From contig NZ_JAAOCA010000016.1 in the NCBI RefSeq assembly GCF_014694385.1, positions 60,176-124,175 on the forward strand: a stretch of DNA of 64,000 bases, written 5' to 3'. Source of the DNA: Pseudomonas typographi (GTDB taxonomy: Bacteria > Pseudomonadota > Gammaproteobacteria > Pseudomonadales > Pseudomonadaceae). Each line of letters starts with the position of its first letter. The first letter of the stretch is position 1. Position numbers and translations under genes: made by a program. This document shows, piece by piece, positions 9,342 to 17,199 of this stretch. The notes beneath the pieces were generated by a model. The model saw only the letters and a list, made by a program, of their open reading frames with translations, made no database searches and had not been told where the DNA came from.

Positions 9342-10538
9342 TCAGCGTTGCAACATGGCCACCACCGTATCTGCCATGGCCCTGTAGCCGGAGTTGTTGA
9401 GGTGCAGGTGGTCACCGCAATCGAATCTTGCAGCCAGCCGGGTCGGGTCGCGCGGATCACTCAAGGCAGCATCGAAATCAGCGACGCCATCGAAGCCCGC
9501 GGTATTACGCAACCAGTGGTTCACTGCTTGCCGATGCGACTCACCGGTGGCCGAGAAATAATCGAACAAGCCGGTGGTTCCGCCGGTCGGCGTCAAGGTA
9601 CCCGCGTAGACCTTCAGGCCGCGTCCTCTGGCCCGGTCACGCACTTGCGCCAACGCGGCGCAGAGGATCTTGGCGTCGATCTGCTCCCCAGGCGCGCGCA
9701 AGACACCCGGCATATACAGGTCGTTCAGGCCGCACAATACGAACACCGCGGTCACGCCCGAAACCGCCAGCACATCACGGTCGAATCGGGCCAATAGCGC
9801 GTCGCCGTAGCCGCCATACAACAAGCGACCACCGCTGATTCCCTGGTTGACCACACACAGGCTCGCCGGCGAAAGCGCACGCAGGCGCGTGACCGCCTGG
9901 TCGGTCCAGCGGCCATAGCTGTCGGGAGTACTGCCGTCGCCGTCGGTGAGCGAGTCACCTATGGCGACCAGCACGGAAGGCGTGGTCGAATCCAGTACAT
10001 CCACACCTGACAGGATGTAACGACAATCCAGTATCTGCTCAGGCTCGAAGGCCTGGTGCGCGACAAAATTGCCAGGCGCCGACAACCAAGCGGTTTCGCT
10101 GCCTTGACGATGCAGCGTTCTGGCCGCTTCATCGGCACGCTCGATATACAGACTGACCAACCAGGTGGAATCAGCGTCTGACGACAGCTCGACAGGGTCA
10201 GAGACCCATTGGGTGCCCGCTGCGATAACGATCCCGGCGCTACCCGCAAAAGTGATTGCTCTGCCAGGGCCGGCATGGCCGCCGTCAGCACCTGCCGGGG
10301 CCATGTACGCGGCGCCAATATGGATAGGCCGCAAGCCATATTCATTGGAAAGCCACACTCGCAAGGCACTGCCTGAGCTGCGCAGTTTCACCAACTGTCG
10401 CAAGGTCACCCCGTCGAGCCGCGGCACCACATAGGGATAGGCGACCAGTGGGTCATTCAAGGATTGCATTGCCGCGCGCCAGGTCGCCGTCCAGCGTGAA
10501 GCCGGGACCAATGGCGATGAAGTGATGTGGTTTGCCAT
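9342..10538 (-). CDS. GDSL/SGNH-family hydrolase (esterase)
   Basis: A 398-residue hydrolase. SGNH blocks are visible: GDSLTDGDGS (nucleophile Ser), the Gly block in NQGISGGRL, GLNDLY (Asn), and GDHLHLNNSGY with the catalytic Asp and His near the C-terminus. The first about 170 residues form an extra beta-rich domain as in two-domain SGNH esterases. No signal peptide is evident. The start ATG at 10538 overlaps the stop of the upstream 75-residue gene (TGATG), so translation is coupled. It probably cleaves an ester or acyl group in the cluster's pathway (inference). Confidence 0.85.
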   Translation of the reverse strand: MANHITSSPLVPASRWTATWRAAMQSLNDPLVAYPYVVPRLDGVTLRQLVKLRSSGSALRVWLSNEYGLRPIHIGAAYMAPAGADGGHAGPGRAITFAGSAGIVIAAGTQWVSDPVELSSDADSTWLVSLYIERADEAARTLHRQGSETAWLSAPGNFVAHQAFEPEQILDCRYILSGVDVLDSTTPSVLVAIGDSLTDGDGSTPDSYGRWTDQAVTRLRALSPASLCVVNQGISGGRLLYGGYGDALLARFDRDVLAVSGVTAVFVLCGLNDLYMPGVLRAPGEQIDAKILCAALAQVRDRARGRGLKVYAGTLTPTGGTTGLFDYFSATGESHRQAVNHWLRNTAGFDGVADFDAALSDPRDPTRLAARFDCGDHLHLNNSGYRAMADTVVAMLQR

Positions 10539-10765
10539 CAGAGGTAGATGAAGCCCACCAAGGCCCACAGCATGATGCCGACGACGAACCAGCTGGCAGC
10601 CGTGACGAGAATCGAACCGGTCGGCTGGCGGGTCTCGTCCAGCATATTCTCGGGGGAGTCCAACGCGACCAGGCTTTTCACCAGGTCGAGGTCGAGATCG
10701 CCAATGGATTCGTCAATCAAGAAAGGATGATCGCCCAGTAGATGAAAGCTGGATGCGTCACGCAT
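10538..10765 (-). CDS. Small C-terminally anchored membrane protein, unknown
   Basis: A 75-residue protein starting at 10765 (AGGAGC seven bases upstream). The first about 50 residues are acidic and soluble (IDESIGDLDLDLVKSL), and the last 24 form one hydrophobic helix (ILVTAASWFVVGIMLWALVG), ending three residues later. I do not recognise the family. Its stop overlaps the start of the SGNH hydrolase, and the NCS1 permease follows, so it may be an accessory subunit of the permease or of the hydrolase (inference). Its promoter carries the cluster motif. Confidence 0.7.
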   Translation of the reverse strand: MRDASSFHLLGDHPFLIDESIGDLDLDLVKSLVALDSPENMLDETRQPTGSILVTAASWFVVGIMLWALVGFIYL

Positions 10766-10867
10766 AGGGTGCTCCTGAAACTGAAGAAGGCAGGATTTCC
10801 AAGGAATCATTATTGTTCTGGCAGACAGTGGCGCCCGTATTCCAGAGCGCGCATCTGGCGTGGGCGG

Positions 10868-10910
10868 ATTATGCCCGTGCCGAGGATGGCCAACAGGTGC
10901 ATAACGGCCA
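10868..10910 (-). promoter_or_regulatory. Cluster motif and promoter of the 75-aa/SGNH/NCS1 operon
   Basis: On the minus strand TGGCC-N6-CACCTGTT (10910-10892) is followed after 18 bp by CATAAT (10873-10868), a 5/6 match to the -10 consensus. No -35 is visible, as expected of an activator-dependent promoter. Confidence 0.7.
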
Positions 10911-10929
10911 TTCTGCACAAGGTGCAAGG

Positions 10930-11805
10930 TCAGCTCGGACGAAAGCCCTCATAAGCGGCCGGTAGTTCGTCCGCCTCGTGACCCTTGCTCACGGCCTGGT
11001 CTACGTAACCCGAAAACAACTTCAACAGGCTATGTTCGATACCCATGTTCTTGGCCCGATCGACCAACGACTGCACACCCAGGGAATGCACATGGATCGA
11101 CGCTTCGTTGCCGGAGTAATCCTGACGGTCGATGGCGTCGATGGTGCGCTTCCAGGCGCTTTCGATCACCGGTTTGAACGCTTGCAACGCCGTGGCGAAA
11201 TCGTTGATATCGAGGTGCTCGGCCTGAAGCATCGCCGCGCTTTGCATCAAGGCGAAGGTGTTGCCGTAGTACATGGTCAGCAGGGTGCCGTCGAGCACAT
11301 TGGACGAGCCAGGATTTTCACCCACATACGTCATGCGCCCGCCCAGCAGCATCATCTCCTGGTCACAGCTGTCCCACACCGCCTTGGGCCCCGAGACCAG
11401 CAGCATGCATTCAGCGGTGCCGACCTTGGTGGGGTAATCCATGATCGCGCCGTCCAGGTAATCCAGGCCGATCTCCGCTGCCCACTGGGCACCTGCCAGG
11501 GCCTGTCGGGCGTCACCGGTGGTGAACTGCACCAGAGTTTTGCCCTTGAGCAACGGCGCGATGTCGTCCTGCAGGAACAGGTCGTTGGTGCTGGCGTAAT
11601 CGGATAGGCACACGATGATCAGTTCGGAGGCCTTGAGCGCCTTGACGAAACTGGCCTGCGCCACCGCGCCCAGGGCCACCAAGGGTTCGGCCTTGGCGAT
11701 CGAGCGGTTCCATACCGTGACCTGCAGGCCTGCGTCGATAAAGGGTGGTACCAATGCCGCGCCCATTTGCCCAAGACCGATGAACGTCACGTTCGAATGT
11801 TTCAT
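10930..11805 (-). CDS. Imine-reductase-like NAD(P)-dependent oxidoreductase 1
   Basis: A 291-residue enzyme of the 6-phosphogluconate/beta-hydroxyacid dehydrogenase superfamily, closest in feel to imine reductases (IREDs). The Rossmann motif GLGQMG is at residues 9-14, followed by the VWNRS cofactor region and DYLDGAIM before the interdomain helix. In that helix Asp (in NVLDGTLLTMYYG) stands at the position where the plus-strand homolog has Tyr. Start at 11805 is supported by AAGGG. It is divergent from the transaminase operon. Such enzymes reduce cyclic or exocyclic imines with NADPH; here the physiological direction is unknown. Confidence 0.8.
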   Translation of the reverse strand: MKHSNVTFIGLGQMGAALVPPFIDAGLQVTVWNRSIAKAEPLVALGAVAQASFVKALKASELIIVCLSDYASTNDLFLQDDIAPLLKGKTLVQFTTGDARQALAGAQWAAEIGLDYLDGAIMDYPTKVGTAECMLLVSGPKAVWDSCDQEMMLLGGRMTYVGENPGSSNVLDGTLLTMYYGNTFALMQSAAMLQAEHLDINDFATALQAFKPVIESAWKRTIDAIDRQDYSGNEASIHVHSLGVQSLVDRAKNMGIEHSLLKLFSGYVDQAVSKGHEADELPAAYEGFRPS

Positions 11806-11874
11806 GGTGGATTTCCCTTCAAGTGGTATGCGTTCAGGTGCTTTGCGTCGACGCCAGTGCGCCGGCATGCCAAG

Positions 11875-11918
11875 ACTCTAGGCATCCCCCCGCCTGCGCA
11901 AAAGGTGATTTGCGGCCA
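11875..11918 (-). promoter_or_regulatory. Cluster motif and promoter of IRED-like gene 1
   Basis: On the minus strand TGGCC-N6-CACCTTTT (11918-11900) is followed after 19 bp by TAGAGT (11880-11875). One mismatch in the right half. Confidence 0.55.
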
Positions 11919-11981
11919 ACAAAATGACCCTGGCGGGACACCTCGGCCAACCACCACGCTGGCCGCCCCCCCTTGCTAAGT

Positions 11982-12026
11982 TGGCCCCTGCTCACCTGTT
12001 GGCCGTCGCCATCGGGCACCTAATAT
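11982..12026 (+). promoter_or_regulatory. Cluster motif and promoter of transaminase operon
   Basis: TGGCC-N6-CACCTGTT (11982-12000) is followed after 20 bp by TAATAT (12021-12026). Together with the minus-strand site at 11900-11918 it makes a divergent pair in the 304-bp gap between IRED 1 and the transaminase; I see nothing else in that gap. Confidence 0.7.
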
Positions 12027-12109
12027 GGCCCCTGACACAGCCCCGCAGACAAGCGGCCCGTACGCAGCGCCGAGGGGCATGATTCCATCCACTGAAGAGA
12101 GAGCGAGCG

Positions 12110-13096
12110 ATGACTATCATCAAAGCAGACCACATCATGTTGAACGACCCGGCGCACGTCCGGTTGGCGCACGATCCCAAGTACGGTCACGGTTCGGCTT
12201 TCATCCACGGCACCTATGTCGACATCGACAACGCCGGCATCCCGATATCCGATCTGGGGTTCACCCAGGCCGACGCCTGCTACGACGTGGTCAGCGTCAG
12301 CAAGGGTTATCTGTTCCGCCTTGAAGATCACCTGGAGCGCTTCGAAAACGCCTGCCGCAAGTTCCAGTTGACCAACCCCTACAGCAAAGCCGAAACCATC
12401 GAGATCCTCGAGAACCTGATCAAACAGGCTGGGACCAAGGAAGCTTACGTATGGTGGGCCGTGACCCGCGGCTTCATGCCCGATGGCAACGACCGCATCA
12501 ATCCGGTCGCCTACGAAAACCGTTTTTATGCCTTCGTGGTGCCGTACGTGTTCATCTCCGACGACGAACAGCGCGCCCGCGGCATCGATGTCATGGTCAG
12601 CAAACTATTCATCCGTATCCCACCGAAAGCGGTCGATCCTACCGCCAAGAACTTCCACTGGATGGATCTCAAGCTGTCTCTGTTCGAAGCCCAGGCGGCG
12701 CAAAAAGAATGGTCGATCCTGTGCGATGCCGACGGCTACCTGACCGAAGCGCCGGGCTCGAACATCTTCTTCATCAAGGACAGTGCGCTGTACACCCCGG
12801 ATTCCGGCTGCCTGGAAGGCATCACCCGCAAGACCACCCTGGAGCTGGCCAAGGAGCTGGGCCTGCCGCTGCACGTCGAGCGAGTGCACGTCGAGCAACT
12901 GCTCAATGCCGACGAGGCTTTCCTGACCTCCACTGCCGGTGGCGTGATGCCGATCAACAGCGTCGACGACCGCGTGCTGGGCGGCAAAGCTGGCCCGGGT
13001 GAACTGACCACCCAACTGCACAACCTGTACTGGACCAAGCGCTGGGACGGGTGGTTGGGTACTGCGGTTGACTACGACACCCCGGCAAAGGTCTGA
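12110..13096 (+). CDS. Fold-type IV PLP transaminase, (R)-amine-transaminase-like
   Basis: A 328-residue class IV aminotransferase. The catalytic Lys is in the AKNFHWMDLK segment, and the C-terminal GITRKTTLELAKELG and TSTAGGVMPINSVD blocks closely resemble those of fungal/actinobacterial (R)-selective amine transaminases rather than branched-chain IlvE. It should move an amino group between an amine or amino acid and a 2-oxo acid or ketone. It starts an operon with two IRED-like genes (61-bp and 28-bp gaps) and has the cluster motif at its promoter. D-amino acid transaminase is the main alternative. Confidence 0.8.
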   Translation: MTIIKADHIMLNDPAHVRLAHDPKYGHGSAFIHGTYVDIDNAGIPISDLGFTQADACYDVVSVSKGYLFRLEDHLERFENACRKFQLTNPYSKAETIEILENLIKQAGTKEAYVWWAVTRGFMPDGNDRINPVAYENRFYAFVVPYVFISDDEQRARGIDVMVSKLFIRIPPKAVDPTAKNFHWMDLKLSLFEAQAAQKEWSILCDADGYLTEAPGSNIFFIKDSALYTPDSGCLEGITRKTTLELAKELGLPLHVERVHVEQLLNADEAFLTSTAGGVMPINSVDDRVLGGKAGPGELTTQLHNLYWTKRWDGWLGTAVDYDTPAKV

Positions 13097-13157
13097 CCCG
13101 AGCCGCCATCCAGCGGCGGCCCCAAGGCCGCCGCCACCCACTCGCAGAGGAATGTCC

Positions 13158-14036
13158 ATGTCCCGAACCAATCCTTCCGTCAGCGTTCTGGGCCTCGGTG
13201 CCATGGGCGGCGTGCTCGCTCAAACGCTGCTGCAATCCGGTTGTGCGGTGACCGTATGGAACCGCAACGCGGAACGCGCGGCACCTGTGGTAAAAGCGGG
13301 TGCGATCCTGGCTGTAGACGTGCAATCAGCACTGCAGGCCAGCGACCTGATCGTCATCTGCATGATCGACAAGGCAACCTCCGAGACCGTGCTGTCGAGC
13401 CTTGGGCCGACCTTCGATCTGGGTGGCAAGACCCTCGTCAACATGAGCACCGGTACCGTCGCCGACGTCGAACGCCTTGCGCGCTGGGCCGACGAGCACA
13501 ACGCGCGATACCTGGATGGCGGCATCCTCTGCTATCCCAAGGATATCGGCGCGGCAAAGACCGCGATTCTGTATTCCGGCCACCCGCAAGCCTGGGAAGA
13601 ACACCAACTGACCCTGAAAATCCTGGCCGGCAATCCCCACTACCTGGGCGCCGACCCGCAAGCCTGTACCCCGACCTACCTGGCGCTTTACGCCTTCTAT
13701 TTCGGCGCCTTCGCCGCCTGGCTCGAAGGCACGGTGCTGGCTTCATCCGCTGGGGTTTCGGTGGATGACTTCAAGCATCTGTCGTCGATCATGACCGACA
13801 TGCTGGTGGACGGCATCGACACTGCCGCCGACCGCATCACCGCGGGCGAATACGGGGGCGAACAGGCCTCGGTGGATGTCCACGTCGCCGGCCAGGAAGT
13901 GGTCCTCGATGCCCTGGTGAGCGCCAAGGTGCCCCACGCCAGCACCGATGCCTACCTGAGTTACTGCCGCCTGGCCCAGGCCGCCAGCATGGGCGATCAG
14001 GATATCGCCGCCGTCTACAAAGCCATGCAACCCTGA
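13158..14036 (+). CDS. Imine-reductase-like NAD(P)-dependent oxidoreductase 2
   Basis: A 292-residue paralog of the enzyme at 10930-11805: GLGAMG nucleotide-binding loop, VWNRNAERAAPVV cofactor-specificity segment, YLDGGILCYP, and a full C-terminal helical domain. At the interdomain-helix position where paralog 1 has Asp, this one has Tyr (TYLALYAFYFG), which recalls the Asp/Tyr difference described between (R)- and (S)-type imine reductases (alignment by eye). Start at 13158 is favoured over an ATG six bases upstream because AGAGGA lies six bases before it. Second gene of the transaminase operon. Confidence 0.8.
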   Translation: MSRTNPSVSVLGLGAMGGVLAQTLLQSGCAVTVWNRNAERAAPVVKAGAILAVDVQSALQASDLIVICMIDKATSETVLSSLGPTFDLGGKTLVNMSTGTVADVERLARWADEHNARYLDGGILCYPKDIGAAKTAILYSGHPQAWEEHQLTLKILAGNPHYLGADPQACTPTYLALYAFYFGAFAAWLEGTVLASSAGVSVDDFKHLSSIMTDMLVDGIDTAADRITAGEYGGEQASVDVHVAGQEVVLDALVSAKVPHASTDAYLSYCRLAQAASMGDQDIAAVYKAMQP

Positions 14037-14064
14037 ACAACGTCCAACCACAGAGCGCTTCATC

Positions 14065-14628
14065 ATGACCATTGCAGCCCGCCCGCTTCACCCTCAGCGC
14101 GTCGCCATCATCGGCCTCGATCACTTCGGCAGCAGCATTGCCCGCACGCTGTCGCAGCAGGGCTTTGCAGTGGCCGGCCTGGACCCTCTGCGCAACAACC
14201 TGGTGGCGCCCTGCGAGGGCTTCACCCTGCTGCGCAACCTTGAACAGGCCGTCGAGAGCAGCGACGTGGTGATCACCTGCTTCCGCGACCAACTGCTGAT
14301 GAGCGCGCGGCTGTGCAGCCCGGAAACCACCTTCGGCCTGCACGGCAAGGCGCTGATCAGCTTCAACACCACCCAGACACGCCCGGCCTCCTCGGCGCGC
14401 TCCATGGGCGAGTGGGCGCACAGCGAGCACATCGACTATCTGGAGATCAGCCTCAGTGGCCAGGCCGACAGCATCGGCCGGAGCGACTGCGAGCTGGTAT
14501 GCGCCGGCCCGCGGCGTGTGTACGAGCGCCTCAAGCCACTGTGCCGCAGCCTCGGCGCCTCGTTGACCTATCTGGGCAGCGACTGTGGCGCCACGCTGGA
14601 ACACCGCCCCGAAACAGTCTGCGGATAA
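14065..14628 (+). CDS. IRED-like protein 3, NAD-binding domain only
   Basis: A 187-residue protein that matches only the N-terminal domain of the two IRED-like neighbours: an altered nucleotide loop GLDHFG in place of GLGxMG, and a DYLEISLSG segment where the others have YLDG. It ends just after the LTYLG segment, so the interdomain helix and C-terminal domain are missing. The missing part is not visible downstream, where a terminator follows. Either it is a decayed paralog or a regulatory/partner domain. It is 28 bp behind IRED 2 and clearly co-transcribed. Confidence 0.7.
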   Translation: MTIAARPLHPQRVAIIGLDHFGSSIARTLSQQGFAVAGLDPLRNNLVAPCEGFTLLRNLEQAVESSDVVITCFRDQLLMSARLCSPETTFGLHGKALISFNTTQTRPASSARSMGEWAHSEHIDYLEISLSGQADSIGRSDCELVCAGPRRVYERLKPLCRSLGASLTYLGSDCGATLEHRPETVCG

Positions 14629-14696
14629 CCCCTCACGCAGCTCCTCAGTGACATCCCGGCTCTGCCTCCCTCCTGAACGCCGCTGTGCATCAACGA

Positions 14697-14727
14697 AAAG
14701 CTCACTCCGAAAAGTGAGCTTTTTTTG
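14697..14727 (+). terminator. Terminator of the transaminase/IRED operon
   Basis: AAGCTCACT and AGTGAGCTT form a stem with a short loop, followed by seven T residues, 70 bp after the stop codon at 14628. Confidence 0.85.
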
Positions 14728-14748
14728 TCAGAAACGCATATTTGTCAC

Positions 14749-14791
14749 TTGACCTAGGTCGATTGACCGAATCTAATCGGTCACTCGACCT
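14749..14791 (+). promoter_or_regulatory. Promoter with paired AGGTC-N4-GACCT operators (araC at 15159)
   Basis: TTGACC (14749-14754), 17-bp spacer, TCTAAT (14772-14777). Operator 1 (AGGTCGATTGACCG, 14756-14769) sits in the spacer and operator 2 (CGGTCACTCGACCT, 14778-14791) begins right after the -10. Spacing and register are identical to the promoter at 6408-6450. Confidence 0.75.
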
Positions 14792-14902
14792 ATGTGATCG
14801 CCTGGCGCTCCCCTCGGTCTTGGGTGCAGACGCAATTCCTACCTGATAGACCAACAAAAACAGGGTTCCGCGTGCCGGACCCGAAAGGTCAGGAGATAAA
14901 AA

Positions 14903-15085
14903 ATGAGGTCAAAGACCCGTTGTGAAAGCGTTGCCCCGAAGCGTGCAGAAACACCTTTTTTCGCTGTTTTCAATGTATCCGCTTGTATCGGCGTGGCATC
15001 CCCTATCGATGCCTTGTTCGTACACGGAGCTCCCCGGCCTGCCCAAGCCAATGCGTCGAATTTGGAATGCGTTTCTCCAGGTTGA
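14903..15085 (+). CDS. Possible 60-residue leader ORF upstream of araC
   Basis: An ATG at 14903 is preceded by AGGAG at eight bases, a better ribosome site than that of the araC gene behind it. The 60-codon frame ends at 15085, 73 bases before araC. The product shows no recognisable domain and may simply be fortuitous. It lies in the 375-base leader between the predicted promoter and araC. Confidence 0.3.
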   Translation: MRSKTRCESVAPKRAETPFFAVFNVSACIGVASPIDALFVHGAPRPAQANASNLECVSPG

Positions 15086-15158
15086 ATTCGATGTGGATAT
15101 CTCCTCTCGATTGCGCCTCGGCGCGATCCATTTGCGTGATTATCGCTGTGAGGGCTGC

Positions 15159-16301
15159 ATGATGGGACTGATCGACACTACACCTGTAACGTGCGACGAC
15201 AAGATTTTCTCCACCGCGGAAATCCTCGCCGCCGCCAATGCCAGCGGCTGTGACGAGCACCAGCTTGGCCAATGCCTGGCAGTCGGCGGCCTGACCCTGG
15301 CCGATCTGCATAACCCTCAGAGCAGAATCTCGCTCAATCAGCACGCGCTGATCCATGGCGCCCTCCATCGCAGCTGCAACAACCCGTTGCTGGGTCTGGA
15401 AACAGGCAAGCGCCTGCACCTGACCTCCTACGGCATCGTCGGCTTCGCCCTGCTCAGCAGCGCCACCCTGCGTGAAGCGCTGACCGTTGCCGCGCAGTTC
15501 GGACTGCTGATGAACTTCAAGCTCGGCCTGCACATCAATGACGATGACGACAGCGCGCGCCTCGAACTCAACGATCAGTATGGCTTGAGCAACAACCAGC
15601 AAGGCTTCTGGTACTACCTGGAAACCTCCAAGCTCCTTACCTTGCTGCAGGACATCCTCGGCCTGGGCTTCCAATGCGAAGGCATCGACCTGGCAATCGA
15701 CGCCCCGGCCGATGAACAAGTCCGCGTTAGCGACAGCCTGGGTATCGACGTGCGCTTCAATTGCCAGCGCACTGCCATCCGCTTCGCCGGGCATTGGCTC
15801 GACGCCAAATTGGCCCAGGCCAGCAGCATCACCCATGCCAGTTGCAAGGCCACGTGCCAGGCACAGATGCGCGAAGTGGTGCAGAAATACGACCTCAGCT
15901 ATCAAGTGCAGAACCTGCTGCTGGCCTCTGGCCAATGCATCGCCTCGCTGTCGGATATCGCCGATCGCCTGCATCTGTCGCCGCGCACCCTGCGCCGTCG
16001 CCTCGACGCGCTGGGCACCTCGTACAACGCCCTGCTGGTGGAAGTGCGCAAGAAGTTGGCCATTCGGTATCTGCTCAACACGCCGATGACCACCGAGGCG
16101 ATTTCCGAGCTGCTCAACTACAGCGATGCCGCGAACTTCCGCCACGCCTTCAAGCGTTGGACCGGCCGCTCGCCGCGCGAGTACCGGGTGCTCAACAACG
16201 GCGGCAAATATGCCTTGCGCTTCGGCCATGGCAATAGCAGCAGCGTACCGCTGCACTCGCCGGCTGCCTGGGCCGAACAGAGCATGGCCGCGGTCGGTTA
16301 A
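15159..16301 (+). CDS. AraC-family regulator, paralog of the one at 6619
   Basis: A 380-residue regulator with the same layout as the protein at 6619-7734 and long stretches of shared sequence (for example LHLTSYGIVGFALLSSATLREAL versus LHLTAYGMLGFTLLSSASLHEAL, and near-identical C-terminal helix-turn-helix SDAANFRHAFKRWTG). The start is one of two adjacent ATGs at 15159/15162, with GAGGG upstream. It leads an operon with an SDR, an Fe-alcohol dehydrogenase, a Baeyer-Villiger monooxygenase and an esterase (51-bp gap to the first), which it probably activates. Confidence 0.85.
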   Translation: MMGLIDTTPVTCDDKIFSTAEILAAANASGCDEHQLGQCLAVGGLTLADLHNPQSRISLNQHALIHGALHRSCNNPLLGLETGKRLHLTSYGIVGFALLSSATLREALTVAAQFGLLMNFKLGLHINDDDDSARLELNDQYGLSNNQQGFWYYLETSKLLTLLQDILGLGFQCEGIDLAIDAPADEQVRVSDSLGIDVRFNCQRTAIRFAGHWLDAKLAQASSITHASCKATCQAQMREVVQKYDLSYQVQNLLLASGQCIASLSDIADRLHLSPRTLRRRLDALGTSYNALLVEVRKKLAIRYLLNTPMTTEAISELLNYSDAANFRHAFKRWTGRSPREYRVLNNGGKYALRFGHGNSSSVPLHSPAAWAEQSMAAVG

Positions 16302-16352
16302 GGCCGCCTACGCAGCCCCTACCACGCATCACTCCCTACAAGGAACACATCG

Positions 16353-17153
16353 ATGGACATGAAACTGGCAGGCAAAGTCGTGGTGATCACCGGTGCGAGC
16401 ACCGGCCTGGGCCGCGGCATCGCTCTCAAACTGGCCGCCGAAGGTGCCCATCTGGTGATCGGCGATATCGCCGAGGCCAGCAATCCCAACGGCTTCGACG
16501 AACAGCCTGAACTGACCACCAGCCAACTGATCGGCCAGCGCGGCGGCCAGGCCCTCTTTCAACCGTGCGACGTGACCCGTCGCGACGACCTGACCCGCCT
16601 GGTGCAGGCCGCGACCGAGCGATTTGGCCGCATCGACGTGATAATCAACAACGCCGGCGTCTACCGCGACGGCAAGTTGATCCATGATTTTAGCGAGGAA
16701 GAACTCGACCTGTGCCTGAACGTCAACGTCAAAGGCACCTTCTTCGGCGCCCAGGCGGCCGTGACCGCGTTCCTCGCTCAAGGCGGTGGCGGCAATATCA
16801 TCAATTTGGTGTCCACCGCCGGCTTGGGCGGCCACCCTTGGCAGTCGGTGTACAACATTTCCAAGGCGGCCCAGGCCAACATGACCCGTTGCCTGGCGAT
16901 CGAATACGGTCACCATGGCATTCGCGTCAATGGCATTTGCCCTACCTATGCCAAGACCGCCCTCACCCGCGCCCTGATGGAGCAACCGGGGTACGCCGAT
17001 GACTTCGCCGAGACCATCCCACTCAAGCGCTGGGGCGAAATCGATGACGTTGCCGACCTGGCGGTTTTTTTGGCCTCGGAGCGCTCCAGTTATATTCATG
17101 GCGACCTGATCCGCATCGATGGCGGCGAGACCTTGTCGCGCTATTCGGTGTAA
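16353..17153 (+). CDS. Short-chain dehydrogenase/reductase
   Basis: A 266-residue classical SDR: cofactor loop TGASTGLG (residues about 12-20), NNAG, and the catalytic YNISK (YxxxK). An extended loop after the second beta strand (EASNPNGFDEQPELTTSQLI) is also present in the SDR at 22683, so the two are related. It should interconvert an alcohol and a ketone. Start has AAGGA eight bases upstream. It follows the AraC gene and precedes an alcohol dehydrogenase by 46 bp. Confidence 0.88.
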   Translation: MDMKLAGKVVVITGASTGLGRGIALKLAAEGAHLVIGDIAEASNPNGFDEQPELTTSQLIGQRGGQALFQPCDVTRRDDLTRLVQAATERFGRIDVIINNAGVYRDGKLIHDFSEEELDLCLNVNVKGTFFGAQAAVTAFLAQGGGGNIINLVSTAGLGGHPWQSVYNISKAAQANMTRCLAIEYGHHGIRVNGICPTYAKTALTRALMEQPGYADDFAETIPLKRWGEIDDVADLAVFLASERSSYIHGDLIRIDGGETLSRYSV

Positions 17154-17199
17154 AGCCAGATCCCTCCTTTACCTGACTGCCTGCTATGGAACCGAGCCC

